Shown here one piece after another: positions 51,825 to 60,245 of a DNA stretch of 64,000 nucleotides. The notes beneath the pieces were generated by a model. The model was not told the DNA's origin, searched no databases, and saw only the letters and a program-made list of their open reading frames with translations. Both the position numbers and the translations under genes were made by a program. The stretch is from Polyangiaceae bacterium (lineage in GTDB: Bacteria; Myxococcota_A; Polyangia; Polyangiales; Polyangiaceae), in NCBI GenBank assembly GCA_020633235.1, contig JACKEA010000003.1, positions 620,001 through 684,000 on the forward strand. The letters run 5' to 3'. How positions within the stretch are numbered: the first letter of the stretch is position 1; each line of letters opens with the position of its first letter.

Positions 51825-52298
51825 TCAGGACGCCGCGACGGCGAGGACGCCCAGCACCGCGACCAACAGCACCACCAAGATGCCGAGCAGCATCGCCAGG
51901 ATGAAGCCGCCGATCTGCACCATCGTGGCCATGGACAACTTGTTCACCGCGTCCATCAAATGCCCGATGTCGTTGCCCTGCGTCTCGCGGATCTTCTTGA
52001 AGGACCCACCGGCGAGCAGCAGCATGATGCCGATGATGATCAGCGCCAAGGAGATGGGCGCGTTGTAGAGCCACTGGCTGAGCCCGAAGATCCAGCTGGT
52101 GGCGCCCTGGCCCAGCCCCCACAGGATCTGCAGCACACCGGAGACCATCAGCAGCGTGCCGAGCTTGCCGATCTTCTGGTCCTGATCCGACGTGAACTCG
52201 TAGCCGCCACCGCCGCCCGGCGCCGCCGCCGGAGGCGCACCGTAGCCCGCGGGCCCGCCGGCCTGCTGTCCCCACCCTGGTTGACCATATCCCTGCAT
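51825..52298 (-). CDS. Small Gly/Ala-rich membrane protein
   Basis: The protein has 157 residues. The N-terminal 45 residues are rich in Gly, Pro, Gln and Tyr (GYGQPGWGQQAGGPAGYG). Three membrane helices follow (about 45-65, 80-105 and 130-155). I do not recognise the family. A GGAGG site precedes the ATG at 52298. Confidence 0.75.
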   Translation of the reverse strand: MQGYGQPGWGQQAGGPAGYGAPPAAAPGGGGGYEFTSDQDQKIGKLGTLLMVSGVLQILWGLGQGATSWIFGLSQWLYNAPISLALIIIGIMLLLAGGSFKKIRETQGNDIGHLMDAVNKLSMATMVQIGGFILAMLLGILVVLLVAVLGVLAVAAS

Positions 52299-52384
52299 CG
52301 TCGCCTCCTCCGCGTTTCGGAAGGCGCAGCGTACAGCACCCTCCACGAGTGCAAATGGCAAAACGCAGGCATACTTGCCAGCCC

Positions 52385-52909
52385 ATGGGACAGTGGTGCG
52401 CCATCGTCGGCCGCAGCAAGCTGGAGAAGGACCGCGTCGCTCTGGGCATCGCGGAAGCGCTGTCGGCGCGTGGCATCCGCGTGGGGGGCTTCGTTCAGCT
52501 CCGCGCCTACGACGCCGACGGCGAGCTCGAAGGATGGGACCTGTGCCGCGTGCGCGACGGCGTGCGCAAACCGCTGGCGCGACGTTCGAGCGACCCCGAC
52601 CTGTGCTCGTATCGCTTCGACGACCAGGGCTTCGCCGTCGCCGGCGCGTGGTCCCGCGGCGAACCAACAGAAGTCGTGTTCATCGGCGGCGTGGGTAAGC
52701 TGGAAGCAGCGGAACGCGGCCACTGGCCGGTGCTCGCGGAGCTGGTGAACGAAGAGCGCGGGCCCGTGGTGGTGGCGTGCATTCGCGATACGTCGCTCGC
52801 CACCGTCGCCCTGAAACTCCCGGATCCCGCGCTGGCCCTGGAGCTACCCGCCGAAGCAGACGCCGTGCGGGAGTTCACCGACGCGGTGGCCGCGCTCACC
52901 ACGGCGTAG
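52385..52909 (+). CDS. THEP1/DUF2478-like protein without Walker A lysine
   Basis: The protein has 174 residues. The segment VVFIGGVGKLEAAERG lies where the Walker B region (DEIGxxE) of the NTPase family THEP1 would be, and VVVACIRDTSLATVAL matches the following strand. At the N-terminus CAIVGRSKLEKDRVA is in the P-loop position but reads GRSKLEK rather than GxxGxGKT. It may be an inactive or altered nucleotide-binding protein. Confidence 0.6.
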   Translation: MGQWCAIVGRSKLEKDRVALGIAEALSARGIRVGGFVQLRAYDADGELEGWDLCRVRDGVRKPLARRSSDPDLCSYRFDDQGFAVAGAWSRGEPTEVVFIGGVGKLEAAERGHWPVLAELVNEERGPVVVACIRDTSLATVALKLPDPALALELPAEADAVREFTDAVAALTTA

Positions 52910-52914
52910 CACCG

Positions 52915-53910
<996 letters not shown>

Positions 53911-53942
53911 GGACGAGACCGTAACCGAGGATGCCTCGCGGG

Positions 53943-54638
53943 TCAGCCCGGTCGTGGGGGTCGGGTGCGGCGGGCCTCGGCGGCGTGCCAGCCGGGATTG
54001 CTGGCGAAGGCAGCGGCGCAGGTCAGCGAACAGAACCAGAATTCTTCACCGCGATAGCGAAGTCGGCCCGCGGCGGCGCGGCGATCCACAGGGGTGCGGC
54101 ACACTGGATCGATGGGGGTCTCGGTAGCGCCCACGACCAGCGCCAGGGAAAAGAGCGGGATCGCATCGCGTACGTTCTTCAGCAGCACGGCTCCGAGCTC
54201 CGCCACGGGTATGCCGAGCTCGCGCGCCGCCAGAGCGATGGGCTCGGTGCCCAGCACCTCGCCGGCGTGGGCCTCGCCCGCGACCCGCGACGCCAGGTTC
54301 ACGCACGCTCCGAACACGTCGCCGTCACGCTCCACGGCGTCGCCATGGTGGAGGCCGGCGCGCAGCGAGGGGAACCCGGGCTCACCGGCGGCGTAGGTCA
54401 GGAGGCGCTCCACCAACGACACGCCGGACACGGCGTTCGGCGTGGTCACCAGCACCGCGTCGCCGATGGTCTTCACCAGACGGTCCCCGGGCTCGAGCGC
54501 CTCTCGCGTGATGTCCGCGAAGCGGGTTGCCACGTCCGCGGCGTCTTCGTCGCCCTGGGCCTCGGTGAGCGCGGTGTACCCCGCCAGATCCACGAAGCAG
54601 AACGTCGCCTCGACGCGTGAAGAAGTCGAAGAAGGCAC
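53943..54638 (-). CDS. Class III nucleotide cyclase fused to a YHS domain
   Basis: The protein has 231 residues. The cyclase domain keeps the metal Asp (FVDLAGYT), the second metal Asp (TIGDAV), and the transition-state pair Asn and Arg (GACVNLASRV). It is single and would dimerise. The last 50 residues form a YHS domain with DPVCRTPVDR and FCSLTCAAAF, a small cysteine-rich fold that often binds metal or haem-related ligands. A redox- or metal-sensing cyclase is suggested. It starts at GTG 54638. Confidence 0.87.
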   Translation of the reverse strand: MPSSTSSRVEATFCFVDLAGYTALTEAQGDEDAADVATRFADITREALEPGDRLVKTIGDAVLVTTPNAVSGVSLVERLLTYAAGEPGFPSLRAGLHHGDAVERDGDVFGACVNLASRVAGEAHAGEVLGTEPIALAARELGIPVAELGAVLLKNVRDAIPLFSLALVVGATETPIDPVCRTPVDRRAAAGRLRYRGEEFWFCSLTCAAAFASNPGWHAAEARRTRPPRPG

Positions 54639-54733
54639 GACGCCCGTGAGTCTACACGTTACGCCACGTGAAGGTAGTCCTCCGCGCCGGCAGGCCTTGC
54701 GTGCCGTCTGGGCGCTGCGGCAAGCCTTACGGC

Positions 54734-54919
54734 CTACGCTCCGTGCCTTCGCTGCTCTTCACGCTCTCGTGCCCACTCCGTCGCCACCACGAAAGTGACG
54801 ACCACGGTCGCGTAGAAGAGCCCGATGACCACGAAGTACCAGCCGCTGATGAGCGCGACGATCGCTGCAGCGATCACCGCGAGGCTGAACCACTGAATGC
54901 TCTTCCAATGCTCGGTCAT
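54734..54919 (-). CDS. Small two-helix membrane protein
   Basis: The protein has 61 residues, with two predicted membrane helices (WFSLAVIAAAIVALISGW and FVVIGLFYATVVVTFVVA) and a highly charged tail (REREEQRR). An ATG at 54919 gives this form; a TTG at 54940 would lengthen it. The function is unknown. It is divergent from the EF-hand gene. Confidence 0.6.
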   Translation of the reverse strand: MTEHWKSIQWFSLAVIAAAIVALISGWYFVVIGLFYATVVVTFVVATEWAREREEQRRHGA

Positions 54920-55029
54920 GACGACCGAGATCCAGGGCAACCCCCGTGCCGGGGGGGCACGAAAAAATCACGCGCTGCCGTAGGGGAACTGCCGTGGGCG
55001 CCGTCGGACTCAGTGAAAAGGAGACACAG

Positions 55030-55404
55030 ATGAACAAGAAGACCAAGACTTTCGTGGGTTTGGCTGCAGCTTTCGGCATCCTCTTGGCGGGCACGACCGC
55101 GGCGTTCGCGGCCCCGGGAGCCGGCAAGGCCGAGCGCACGGAAGCCCGGCAGGGCAAGAAGGCCCACGGCCAGCGCGGCAAGAACAAGGGCGCGCGCTTC
55201 GCCAAGGCGGACAAGAACAACGACGGATTCCTCACCGAGGCCGAGGTCGGCGCCAAGCGCTGGAAGCGCATCAGCGTTGCGGACGCGAACAAGGATCGCA
55301 AGGTCAGCAAGGCGGAGCTTCAGCAAGCCCACAAGGACGGCAAGATCGGTCACCGAGGCAAGAAGGGCCCGCGTGGGGGCAAGGGCAAGCAGAAGAAGTC
55401 CTGA
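55030..55404 (+). CDS. Secreted EF-hand calcium-binding protein
   Basis: The protein has 124 residues. A signal peptide (AGTTAAFAAPG) is followed by a basic spacer and two EF-hand loops: DKNNDGFLTEAE and DANKDRKVSKAE. Both have acidic residues at positions 1 and 12, but the second has Arg where Gly is usual at position 6. The tail is Lys/Gly-rich (GKKGPRGGKGKQKK). An AAAGGAG site precedes the ATG. It may bind calcium in the periplasm. Confidence 0.85.
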   Translation: MNKKTKTFVGLAAAFGILLAGTTAAFAAPGAGKAERTEARQGKKAHGQRGKNKGARFAKADKNNDGFLTEAEVGAKRWKRISVADANKDRKVSKAELQQAHKDGKIGHRGKKGPRGGKGKQKKS

Positions 55405-55422
55405 GTCACTCCCCTCTACCTC

Positions 55423-55457
55423 GCACCGCCGGACGCCTGCGCCGCGTCCGGCGGTGC
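55423..55457. terminator. Perfect 14-bp hairpin between EF-hand and DUF4405-like genes
   Basis: GCACCGCCGGACGC (55423-55436) and GCGTCCGGCGGTGC (55444-55457) pair without mismatch around a seven-base loop. No T-run follows, and the next gene starts 20 bp later. It may slow or stop transcription into the downstream gene or form a leader structure. Confidence 0.6.
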
Positions 55458-55476
55458 ACCTCCTTGGTGATCCACG

Positions 55477-56001
55477 ATGTTCAAGAAGATACTGAAGACC
55501 CTCGGTACCCCGTTGCCCATGGCCCTGTTCTTCGTGACCGCCATCACGGGGATCATGATGTTCTTCCACCTGGGCGACCGCCTGGTGAAGGGCATCCACG
55601 AATGGCTCAGCATCGTGTTCGTGCTGGGCGCCGTGCTGCACGTCGCGCGGAACTGGAAGCCGTTCCGCGGATACTTGAAGACGCGCGGCTTCTGGCTCGC
55701 TGCCGCGGCCACGACCCTTGCCGGAGCCGCGCTGTTGGTGCCCGCGTTGGGGCGCAGCGAAAGTGGTGATCGGCGTCCGAGCCGCGGGTCCATGGCCTTG
55801 GCGAAGAGCGCCGAGAGCGCGGCCCTCGCGGATCTCGCTCCGGTGCTGTCCACGACCTCCGAAGCGCTCGTCGCGCGTCTCAGGGACAAAGGGCTCTCGA
55901 TCCCTGACGGCCGCCCCACCGTCGCAGACGTGGCCCGCGCTTCGGGACGCACGCCTTCGGAAGTGCTCGACCTCGCCGTAGCGCCCCCGCCGAGGTCGTG
56001 A
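55477..56001 (+). CDS. DUF4405-like membrane protein
   Basis: The protein has 174 residues. Two or three membrane helices span about 10-95. Histidines in FFHLGDRLVKGIHEWLSIVF and AVLHVARNWKPF are placed as in haem-binding DUF4405/cytochrome b-like helices. The C-terminal 80 residues are soluble, with RPTVADVARASGRTPSEVLDL, a helix-turn-helix-like stretch of unknown role. Electron transfer at the membrane is possible but not shown. Confidence 0.72.
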   Translation: MFKKILKTLGTPLPMALFFVTAITGIMMFFHLGDRLVKGIHEWLSIVFVLGAVLHVARNWKPFRGYLKTRGFWLAAAATTLAGAALLVPALGRSESGDRRPSRGSMALAKSAESAALADLAPVLSTTSEALVARLRDKGLSIPDGRPTVADVARASGRTPSEVLDLAVAPPPRS

Positions 56002-56009
56002 CCGCGACG

Positions 56010-56045
56010 CCGCGCGCGGGGCGTGAACGAACGCCCCGCGCGCGG
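56010..56045. terminator. Perfect 15-bp hairpin after the DUF4405-like gene
   Basis: CCGCGCGCGGGGCGT (56010-56024) and ACGCCCCGCGCGCGG (56031-56045) pair perfectly around a GAACGA loop directly after the stop. It has no T-run but the stem is very strong. Confidence 0.65.
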
Positions 56046-56064
56046 CAACTGTTGGGCTCGATCC

Positions 56065-57039
56065 ATGAGCCCGACGCTGGTTGCACGCGCCGTATTGGGC
56101 GCGTTTTTCATTTCGGTGAGCGCTTTCGCGACGGAGCCGCGCCGAGTGCGGCTCGACTACGAGCGGGGCGCGACCCAGTGCGGGGACGCGCGGGAGCTCA
56201 GTGACGCCGTCGCCGCGGATCTGGGCTACGCGCCGTTCGCCCCGGATGCTCCCGAGACGCTCCGCGTGCGCATCGGCGCGAGCGCGGCGGAGCTCACTGC
56301 GACCATCGAGCTCTTCGACGCCCGGGGCAGCAGTGCCGGGCGGCGCGAGCTGTCGTCCCCGGAGCGCGATTGCCGAGAGCTGATGGCCGCCCTGGCGCTG
56401 GCGGTGAGCATCGCCATCGACCCGGTGCACAGCGGGAAGGAGCCCGAGCCCGAGCCGCAACCTGCGCCGGAACCCGAGGCGCCGAAACCCGCGCCGAAAC
56501 CCAAAACGCCGAAGGCCCGGCCGCCCCCTCCGCAGCCGAAGCCGCAGCCGTCGAACCTTCACCTGAGCCTGGCTGGTGGCGCGCTCTTGGCCACGGGTAC
56601 GGCACCAGCACAAGCGATCGGCTTCTTTGGCTACGCGGGCGCGCGCTGGCCGAGTGTGAGCTTCGGCATCGAGGGTCGCGCCGACTTGCCTGCGGAGAAG
56701 AGCGAGCCCCAGGGCAGCGCGAGCGCGTCGTTGATGCTCGCGAGCCTGTTGCCTTGCGTCCACGTGGGAGTGGGCTTCGCGTGCGCCGTGGGATCCCTCG
56801 GCGCGCTGCAGGGCAGCGGCGAAGACGTGTCGCGGCCGGCGAAGGCGACCACCGTGTTCGCGGCGGCGGGCGTTCGGGGCGGCACCGACGTTCCCATCAC
56901 GGAATCGCTCGGCGTGGTGGGATTCGTGGATCTGAGGACGAACCTCACGCGCACCACGCTGCGATTGAACGACCGCGAGGTGTGGTCCACGCCGGCCTTT
57001 GGCGGTGATCTGGGGGTGGGGCTCCGTGGCCAGCTCTGA
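56065..57039 (+). CDS. Hypothetical exported protein with Pro/Lys-rich linker
   Basis: The protein has 324 residues. A signal peptide (FISVSAFATEPRR) is followed by about 100 residues of alpha/beta sequence with two cysteines (TQCGDA, RDCREL). A Pro/Glu/Lys linker (about 130-175) leads to a C-terminal region with alternating hydrophobic residues that may be a small outer-membrane barrel. It is followed by an ECF sigma gene. The family is not recognised. Confidence 0.7.
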   Translation: MSPTLVARAVLGAFFISVSAFATEPRRVRLDYERGATQCGDARELSDAVAADLGYAPFAPDAPETLRVRIGASAAELTATIELFDARGSSAGRRELSSPERDCRELMAALALAVSIAIDPVHSGKEPEPEPQPAPEPEAPKPAPKPKTPKARPPPPQPKPQPSNLHLSLAGGALLATGTAPAQAIGFFGYAGARWPSVSFGIEGRADLPAEKSEPQGSASASLMLASLLPCVHVGVGFACAVGSLGALQGSGEDVSRPAKATTVFAAAGVRGGTDVPITESLGVVGFVDLRTNLTRTTLRLNDREVWSTPAFGGDLGVGLRGQL

Positions 57040-57076
57040 GGCAGGTTCCGCGCCGCAGCGGCAAACAAACCTGGCA

Positions 57077-57673
57077 ATGATTTCCAGCAGTTACACCAAA
57101 ACTGCGGCGACCGTGACGGATCCGCCGGCGGCGACCCAAATGCCGGGTGTGGCGCCTTCCTTGGCCAGCGTCGAGCCCGCCGCTCGCTTCGAGACGATCT
57201 TCACTCGCGAGGTGGGCTACGTGTGGAAGACCCTCGAGCGCCTCGGCGTGCCGGCGCGGGACTTGGAGGACGTCACCCACGACGTGTTCGTTGCCGTGTA
57301 TCGGCACCTGGACGACTACGACGAGGGCCGCCCGATTCGACCGTGGCTGTGTGGCTTCGCGTATCGGGTGGCGTCGGACTATCGACGCTTGGCGCGCAAT
57401 CGCTACGAACGCGTGGGCGACGACACGGCGATGGACGCGGCCTCCGTCGCGCCCCGACATTCCGAGCTGGAAGCGCGGGACCTCATGCTTCGCGCCCTCG
57501 GCGCCGTCGCTCTCGATCGTCGGGTGGTGCTGGTCATGCATGACATCGATGGCTGCTCGGCGCCGGACATCGCGAGCGAGCTGGGCATTCCGCTGAACAC
57601 CGTGTACTCGCGGCTGCGCGTTGCACGCAGAGAGCTTCGGGACGCCGTTCTCGAGCTGGGAGGTGACGCATGA
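57077..57673 (+). CDS. ECF-type RNA polymerase sigma factor
   Basis: The protein has 198 residues. Region 2 contains DLEDVTHDVFVAVYRHLDDY and the RPWLCGFAYRVASDYRR promoter-contact segment; region 4 contains CSAPDIASELGIPLNTVYSR, its helix-turn-helix. The N-terminal 40 residues are unstructured. It is coupled by a 4-bp overlap to the next gene, which likely controls it. Confidence 0.93.
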   Translation: MISSSYTKTAATVTDPPAATQMPGVAPSLASVEPAARFETIFTREVGYVWKTLERLGVPARDLEDVTHDVFVAVYRHLDDYDEGRPIRPWLCGFAYRVASDYRRLARNRYERVGDDTAMDAASVAPRHSELEARDLMLRALGAVALDRRVVLVMHDIDGCSAPDIASELGIPLNTVYSRLRVARRELRDAVLELGGDA

Positions 57674-58392
57674 ACGACCTCGAGCCCTTGCCGCCGCGCC
57701 TCGCGGAGCTGCTCGACGCCGAGCGCCAGCGCCCCGGTCCCGACGCGACGACGCGCGCGCGGCTGTTCGAGCGCCTGGGCGCCACGCTGTCGTTGCCCCC
57801 GGGTGGCGGCGGTGGCGGCGGTGGTGGCGGCGGGCAGCCCGGAGCCACGGTTCCGCCGCCTGCGAGCGGCGTTTTGTGGGCAAAACCCGCGGCCGTCGCG
57901 GCCCTCGCCTTCGCCGCGGGGGCGCTTTCCGGAGGCGCCGCGATGAGCACACGCGCTCCCGTGGCAATGGCTCGGGTGGAGCAGAGCGCGCCCCGAGTGG
58001 TGGTCGTGCACGTGCCCACGAGCGCGCCGAGCCCAACGCATGATGACACCATCGAGCCCGCTGAGCTTCCCGTGGAGCGCGCCCACCGGAGCGCCACCCT
58101 GAACCCCGCACCCACGCGCGATCGATCCCTGGCGCGGGAGCGCGCGCTCATCTCTCGAGCGCGCACCGCCCTCGCCAAGCAGAACGCGAGGGACGCGCTG
58201 GCCGCGCTCGGGGCGCATGCTCGCGAGTTTCCTGGCGGTCGACTGACGGAAGAGCGCGAAAGCCTGAGAGTGCAAGCCCTGGTACTGAGCGGCAAGCGCG
58301 ACGCGGCGGAGCAACAGGCATCCGAGTTCGCCAAGAAGTACCCGAAGAGCCTGCTCCGCGGCGCCGTCGAGCAATCCCTGAACGAAGAGTGA
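57670..58392 (+). CDS. Membrane protein, probable partner of the adjacent sigma factor
   Basis: The protein has 240 residues. A cytoplasmic N-terminus with a run of 11 Gly (about residues 45-55) precedes one membrane helix (about 72-92). The periplasmic part ends in a TPR-like helical region (ALVLSGKRDAAEQQASEFAKK). Size and position match an anti-sigma factor, but the zinc motif of common anti-sigmas is missing, so the role is inferred from the overlap. Confidence 0.75.
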   Translation: MNDLEPLPPRLAELLDAERQRPGPDATTRARLFERLGATLSLPPGGGGGGGGGGGQPGATVPPPASGVLWAKPAAVAALAFAAGALSGGAAMSTRAPVAMARVEQSAPRVVVVHVPTSAPSPTHDDTIEPAELPVERAHRSATLNPAPTRDRSLARERALISRARTALAKQNARDALAALGAHAREFPGGRLTEERESLRVQALVLSGKRDAAEQQASEFAKKYPKSLLRGAVEQSLNEE

Positions 58393-58441
58393 CGGATCTC
58401 GACGCGTGCGCCCAAACCTGAGGCGAACGGAGGAACGAATC

Positions 58442-59743
58442 ATGAAGCTTTGCATCTTTTCTGCGCTGACCGTGCTGCTGGCCACGGGCTGCGTGCTCGA
58501 CCAGGACCTGGGCAAGAACGATCAGGGGGCGACAGGCATTGGGGGCGCAGCCGGCAGCGGCACCGGCGGCGTGAGCGGCAGCGGCACCGGCGGCGTGAGC
58601 GGCAGCGGCACCGGCGGCGTGAGCGGCAGCGGAACCGGCGGCGCAAGCGGCAGCGGAACCGGCGGCGTCGGCGGCGGCGGAACCGGCGGCTCGAGCGGTA
58701 GCGGCGGCACGAGCGGTAGCGGGGGCGCGGCCGGCGGCGGAACGGGTGGCAGTGGTGGTGGCGGCACCGGCTACGACACCGTGGGAGTCACGTACAAACC
58801 CTCCGCCGTGCACGTCGTGGGCAACGACGTACTGTGGTCCACCACGGGCGACGACACGAGCCCGGGCACCGCCATTGGCCTCTTGCTACGCGAGCCGAAA
58901 GACAACACCTGGGTATCGGGCACCGGCGCGCCGTTCCCGGATGGCACGCAGGTAGGCTACATCCATGGTAGCGGCCGCAGCTTCACGGTGGACGGCTCGA
59001 GCGTGTTCGCCTGGTACACGCAAATCGATCTCGGTTGGAAGGGCGCCGGCGTCACCAAGCTCACGCTGCCGTCGGGCCCTGAGGAAGACTTCGTCGATCT
59101 GAAGGGACCGGGCATCGCCAGTTACGTGATCGGGGGCGACGAAATGGTCGCCACGGACGCCAGCTATCTGTATTACCCGTGCGAACAGTTCTTCTTCGAC
59201 AAGGGGATTTGTCGCGTCCACAAGGACGGCAGCGGGGACGTGGAGCTGGTCGCAGACACGAGTCCGAGTCTCATTCGAAGCATGGTCGTACACGGCGGCT
59301 ACGTCTATTGGGCCGAGCCGCATCAGCTGCTTCGCATCGCCATCGGCGCAACTCTCAAGACGCCGGAGCTGGTGGATGCGCTGCCGGCCAATCCCACTTC
59401 CCTGCAGGAGAACGGCGGCGATCTCCTCGTGCTGGGCTACGAGGACGATCAGAGCGCGAGCTTGCAGCGTTTCGCCGGCGCCCAGACCCCCAGCCAGACG
59501 CTGTGGTCCGGCAAGGGAACCACGGGCAGCCTGGTAGTGAGCAGCGCCACCGCGTACTTCGCCAACCAGACCGACGGCGTCATCCGCTCCGTTCCCGTGA
59601 GCGGCGGAGCGTCCAAGGTCGTCGTAGATCTGTCGGGCAGCAAGTTCTCCCTCGGCGACTTCGACGTCGACGACCAGAACGTGTTCTTCCTCGCCCTCGG
59701 CACCGGCAACCTCGCCGACCTCGTGCAGCGCGCACCGAAGTGA
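58442..59743 (+). CDS. Glycine-rich lipoprotein with beta-propeller-like domain
   Basis: The protein has 433 residues. The lipobox (LLATGC) is followed by a linker of five GSGTGGVS-type repeats. The C-terminal 310 residues alternate short strands with conserved glycine and aspartate pairs (for example VYWAEPHQLLRIAIG, VFFLALGTG), which reads as a beta-propeller of about six blades. A surface-binding or sensor role is possible. A good GGAGG site precedes the ATG. Confidence 0.8.
   Translation: MKLCIFSALTVLLATGCVLDQDLGKNDQGATGIGGAAGSGTGGVSGSGTGGVSGSGTGGVSGSGTGGASGSGTGGVGGGGTGGSSGSGGTSGSGGAAGGGTGGSGGGGTGYDTVGVTYKPSAVHVVGNDVLWSTTGDDTSPGTAIGLLLREPKDNTWVSGTGAPFPDGTQVGYIHGSGRSFTVDGSSVFAWYTQIDLGWKGAGVTKLTLPSGPEEDFVDLKGPGIASYVIGGDEMVATDASYLYYPCEQFFFDKGICRVHKDGSGDVELVADTSPSLIRSMVVHGGYVYWAEPHQLLRIAIGATLKTPELVDALPANPTSLQENGGDLLVLGYEDDQSASLQRFAGAQTPSQTLWSGKGTTGSLVVSSATAYFANQTDGVIRSVPVSGGASKVVVDLSGSKFSLGDFDVDDQNVFFLALGTGNLADLVQRAPK
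58553..58672 (+). repeat. Tandem repeat, five 24-bp units, coding
   Basis: Five in-frame 24-bp units encode the eight-residue repeat GSGTGGVS and variants in the linker. The first three are identical; the last two drift. Confidence 0.85.
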
Positions 59744-59810
59744 GCTCAGTCGGCATCAGCGAGCATCTGGCGCCCCATCACGTGCGCCGGATCTCGCTGG
59801 TGCCGCCCGT

Positions 59811-59972
59811 CGCCCATGCCCATGCCCGTCGCCGTGCCCATGCCCGTCGCCGTCGCCATGCCCATGCCCGTCGCCATGCCCATGCCCGTCGCCGTCGCCA
59901 TGCCCATGCCCGTCGCCATGCCCACGCCCGTCTCCATGCCCACGCCCGTCGCCATGCCCATGCCCGTCTCTG
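59811..59972 (+). repeat. Minisatellite of mixed 18- and 24-bp units, intergenic
   Basis: The repeat is built on CCCATGCCCGTCGCC and its variants, all multiples of three bases long. No stop appears in several frames, so long MP-rich, GDGHG-rich or RAWAW-rich translations occur by chance. It sits in a 500-bp gap between a lipoprotein gene and thiC. From 59973 to 60118 I see nothing further recognisable. Confidence 0.85.
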
Positions 59973-60118
59973 TCCCGAGCGCGCGACCGCGAGTGCCTGC
60001 AGCGTGCAACGGCGTCTCTCCGACGCGCAGGGCAAGCTCGAGGTTCCGCGCTGCCCCGACAAACCTGGGCAAATGCTGCGGGGCCTTTCCCCACCTGAGC
60101 TTTGGGTCTAGATTCCGC

Positions 60119-60199
60119 GCGTCGCTCGGGGCGCGGCCTGGCCGCTGAGACGAACCCGTGGAACCTGATCCGGCTCATACCGGCGGAGGGAAGCGACGC
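60119..60199 (+). promoter_or_regulatory. TPP riboswitch
   Basis: The conserved core is visible: CTGAGA (60145-60150), ACCCGTGGAACCTGATC, and ATACCGGCGGAGGGAA, matching the THI element. The closing stem P1 pairs GCGTCGCT (60119-60126) with AGCGACGC (60192-60199). Thiamine pyrophosphate binding would lower expression of thiC, which starts 46 bp later. Confidence 0.95.
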
Positions 60200-60245
60200 T
60201 GCCCGCGGCGTCCTTCCTTCCGAGTGCAAAAGAAGGAAAAGATCG

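Noticed and set aside
59811..59972. Possible CRISPR array
   Set aside because: Units are 18-24 bp, directly adjacent and without unique spacers.
59746..60072. Proteins rich in GDGHG or MPMPVA, which could look like metal-binding peptides
   Set aside because: They are translations of the minisatellite; several frames are open at once and there is no ribosome-binding site or homology.
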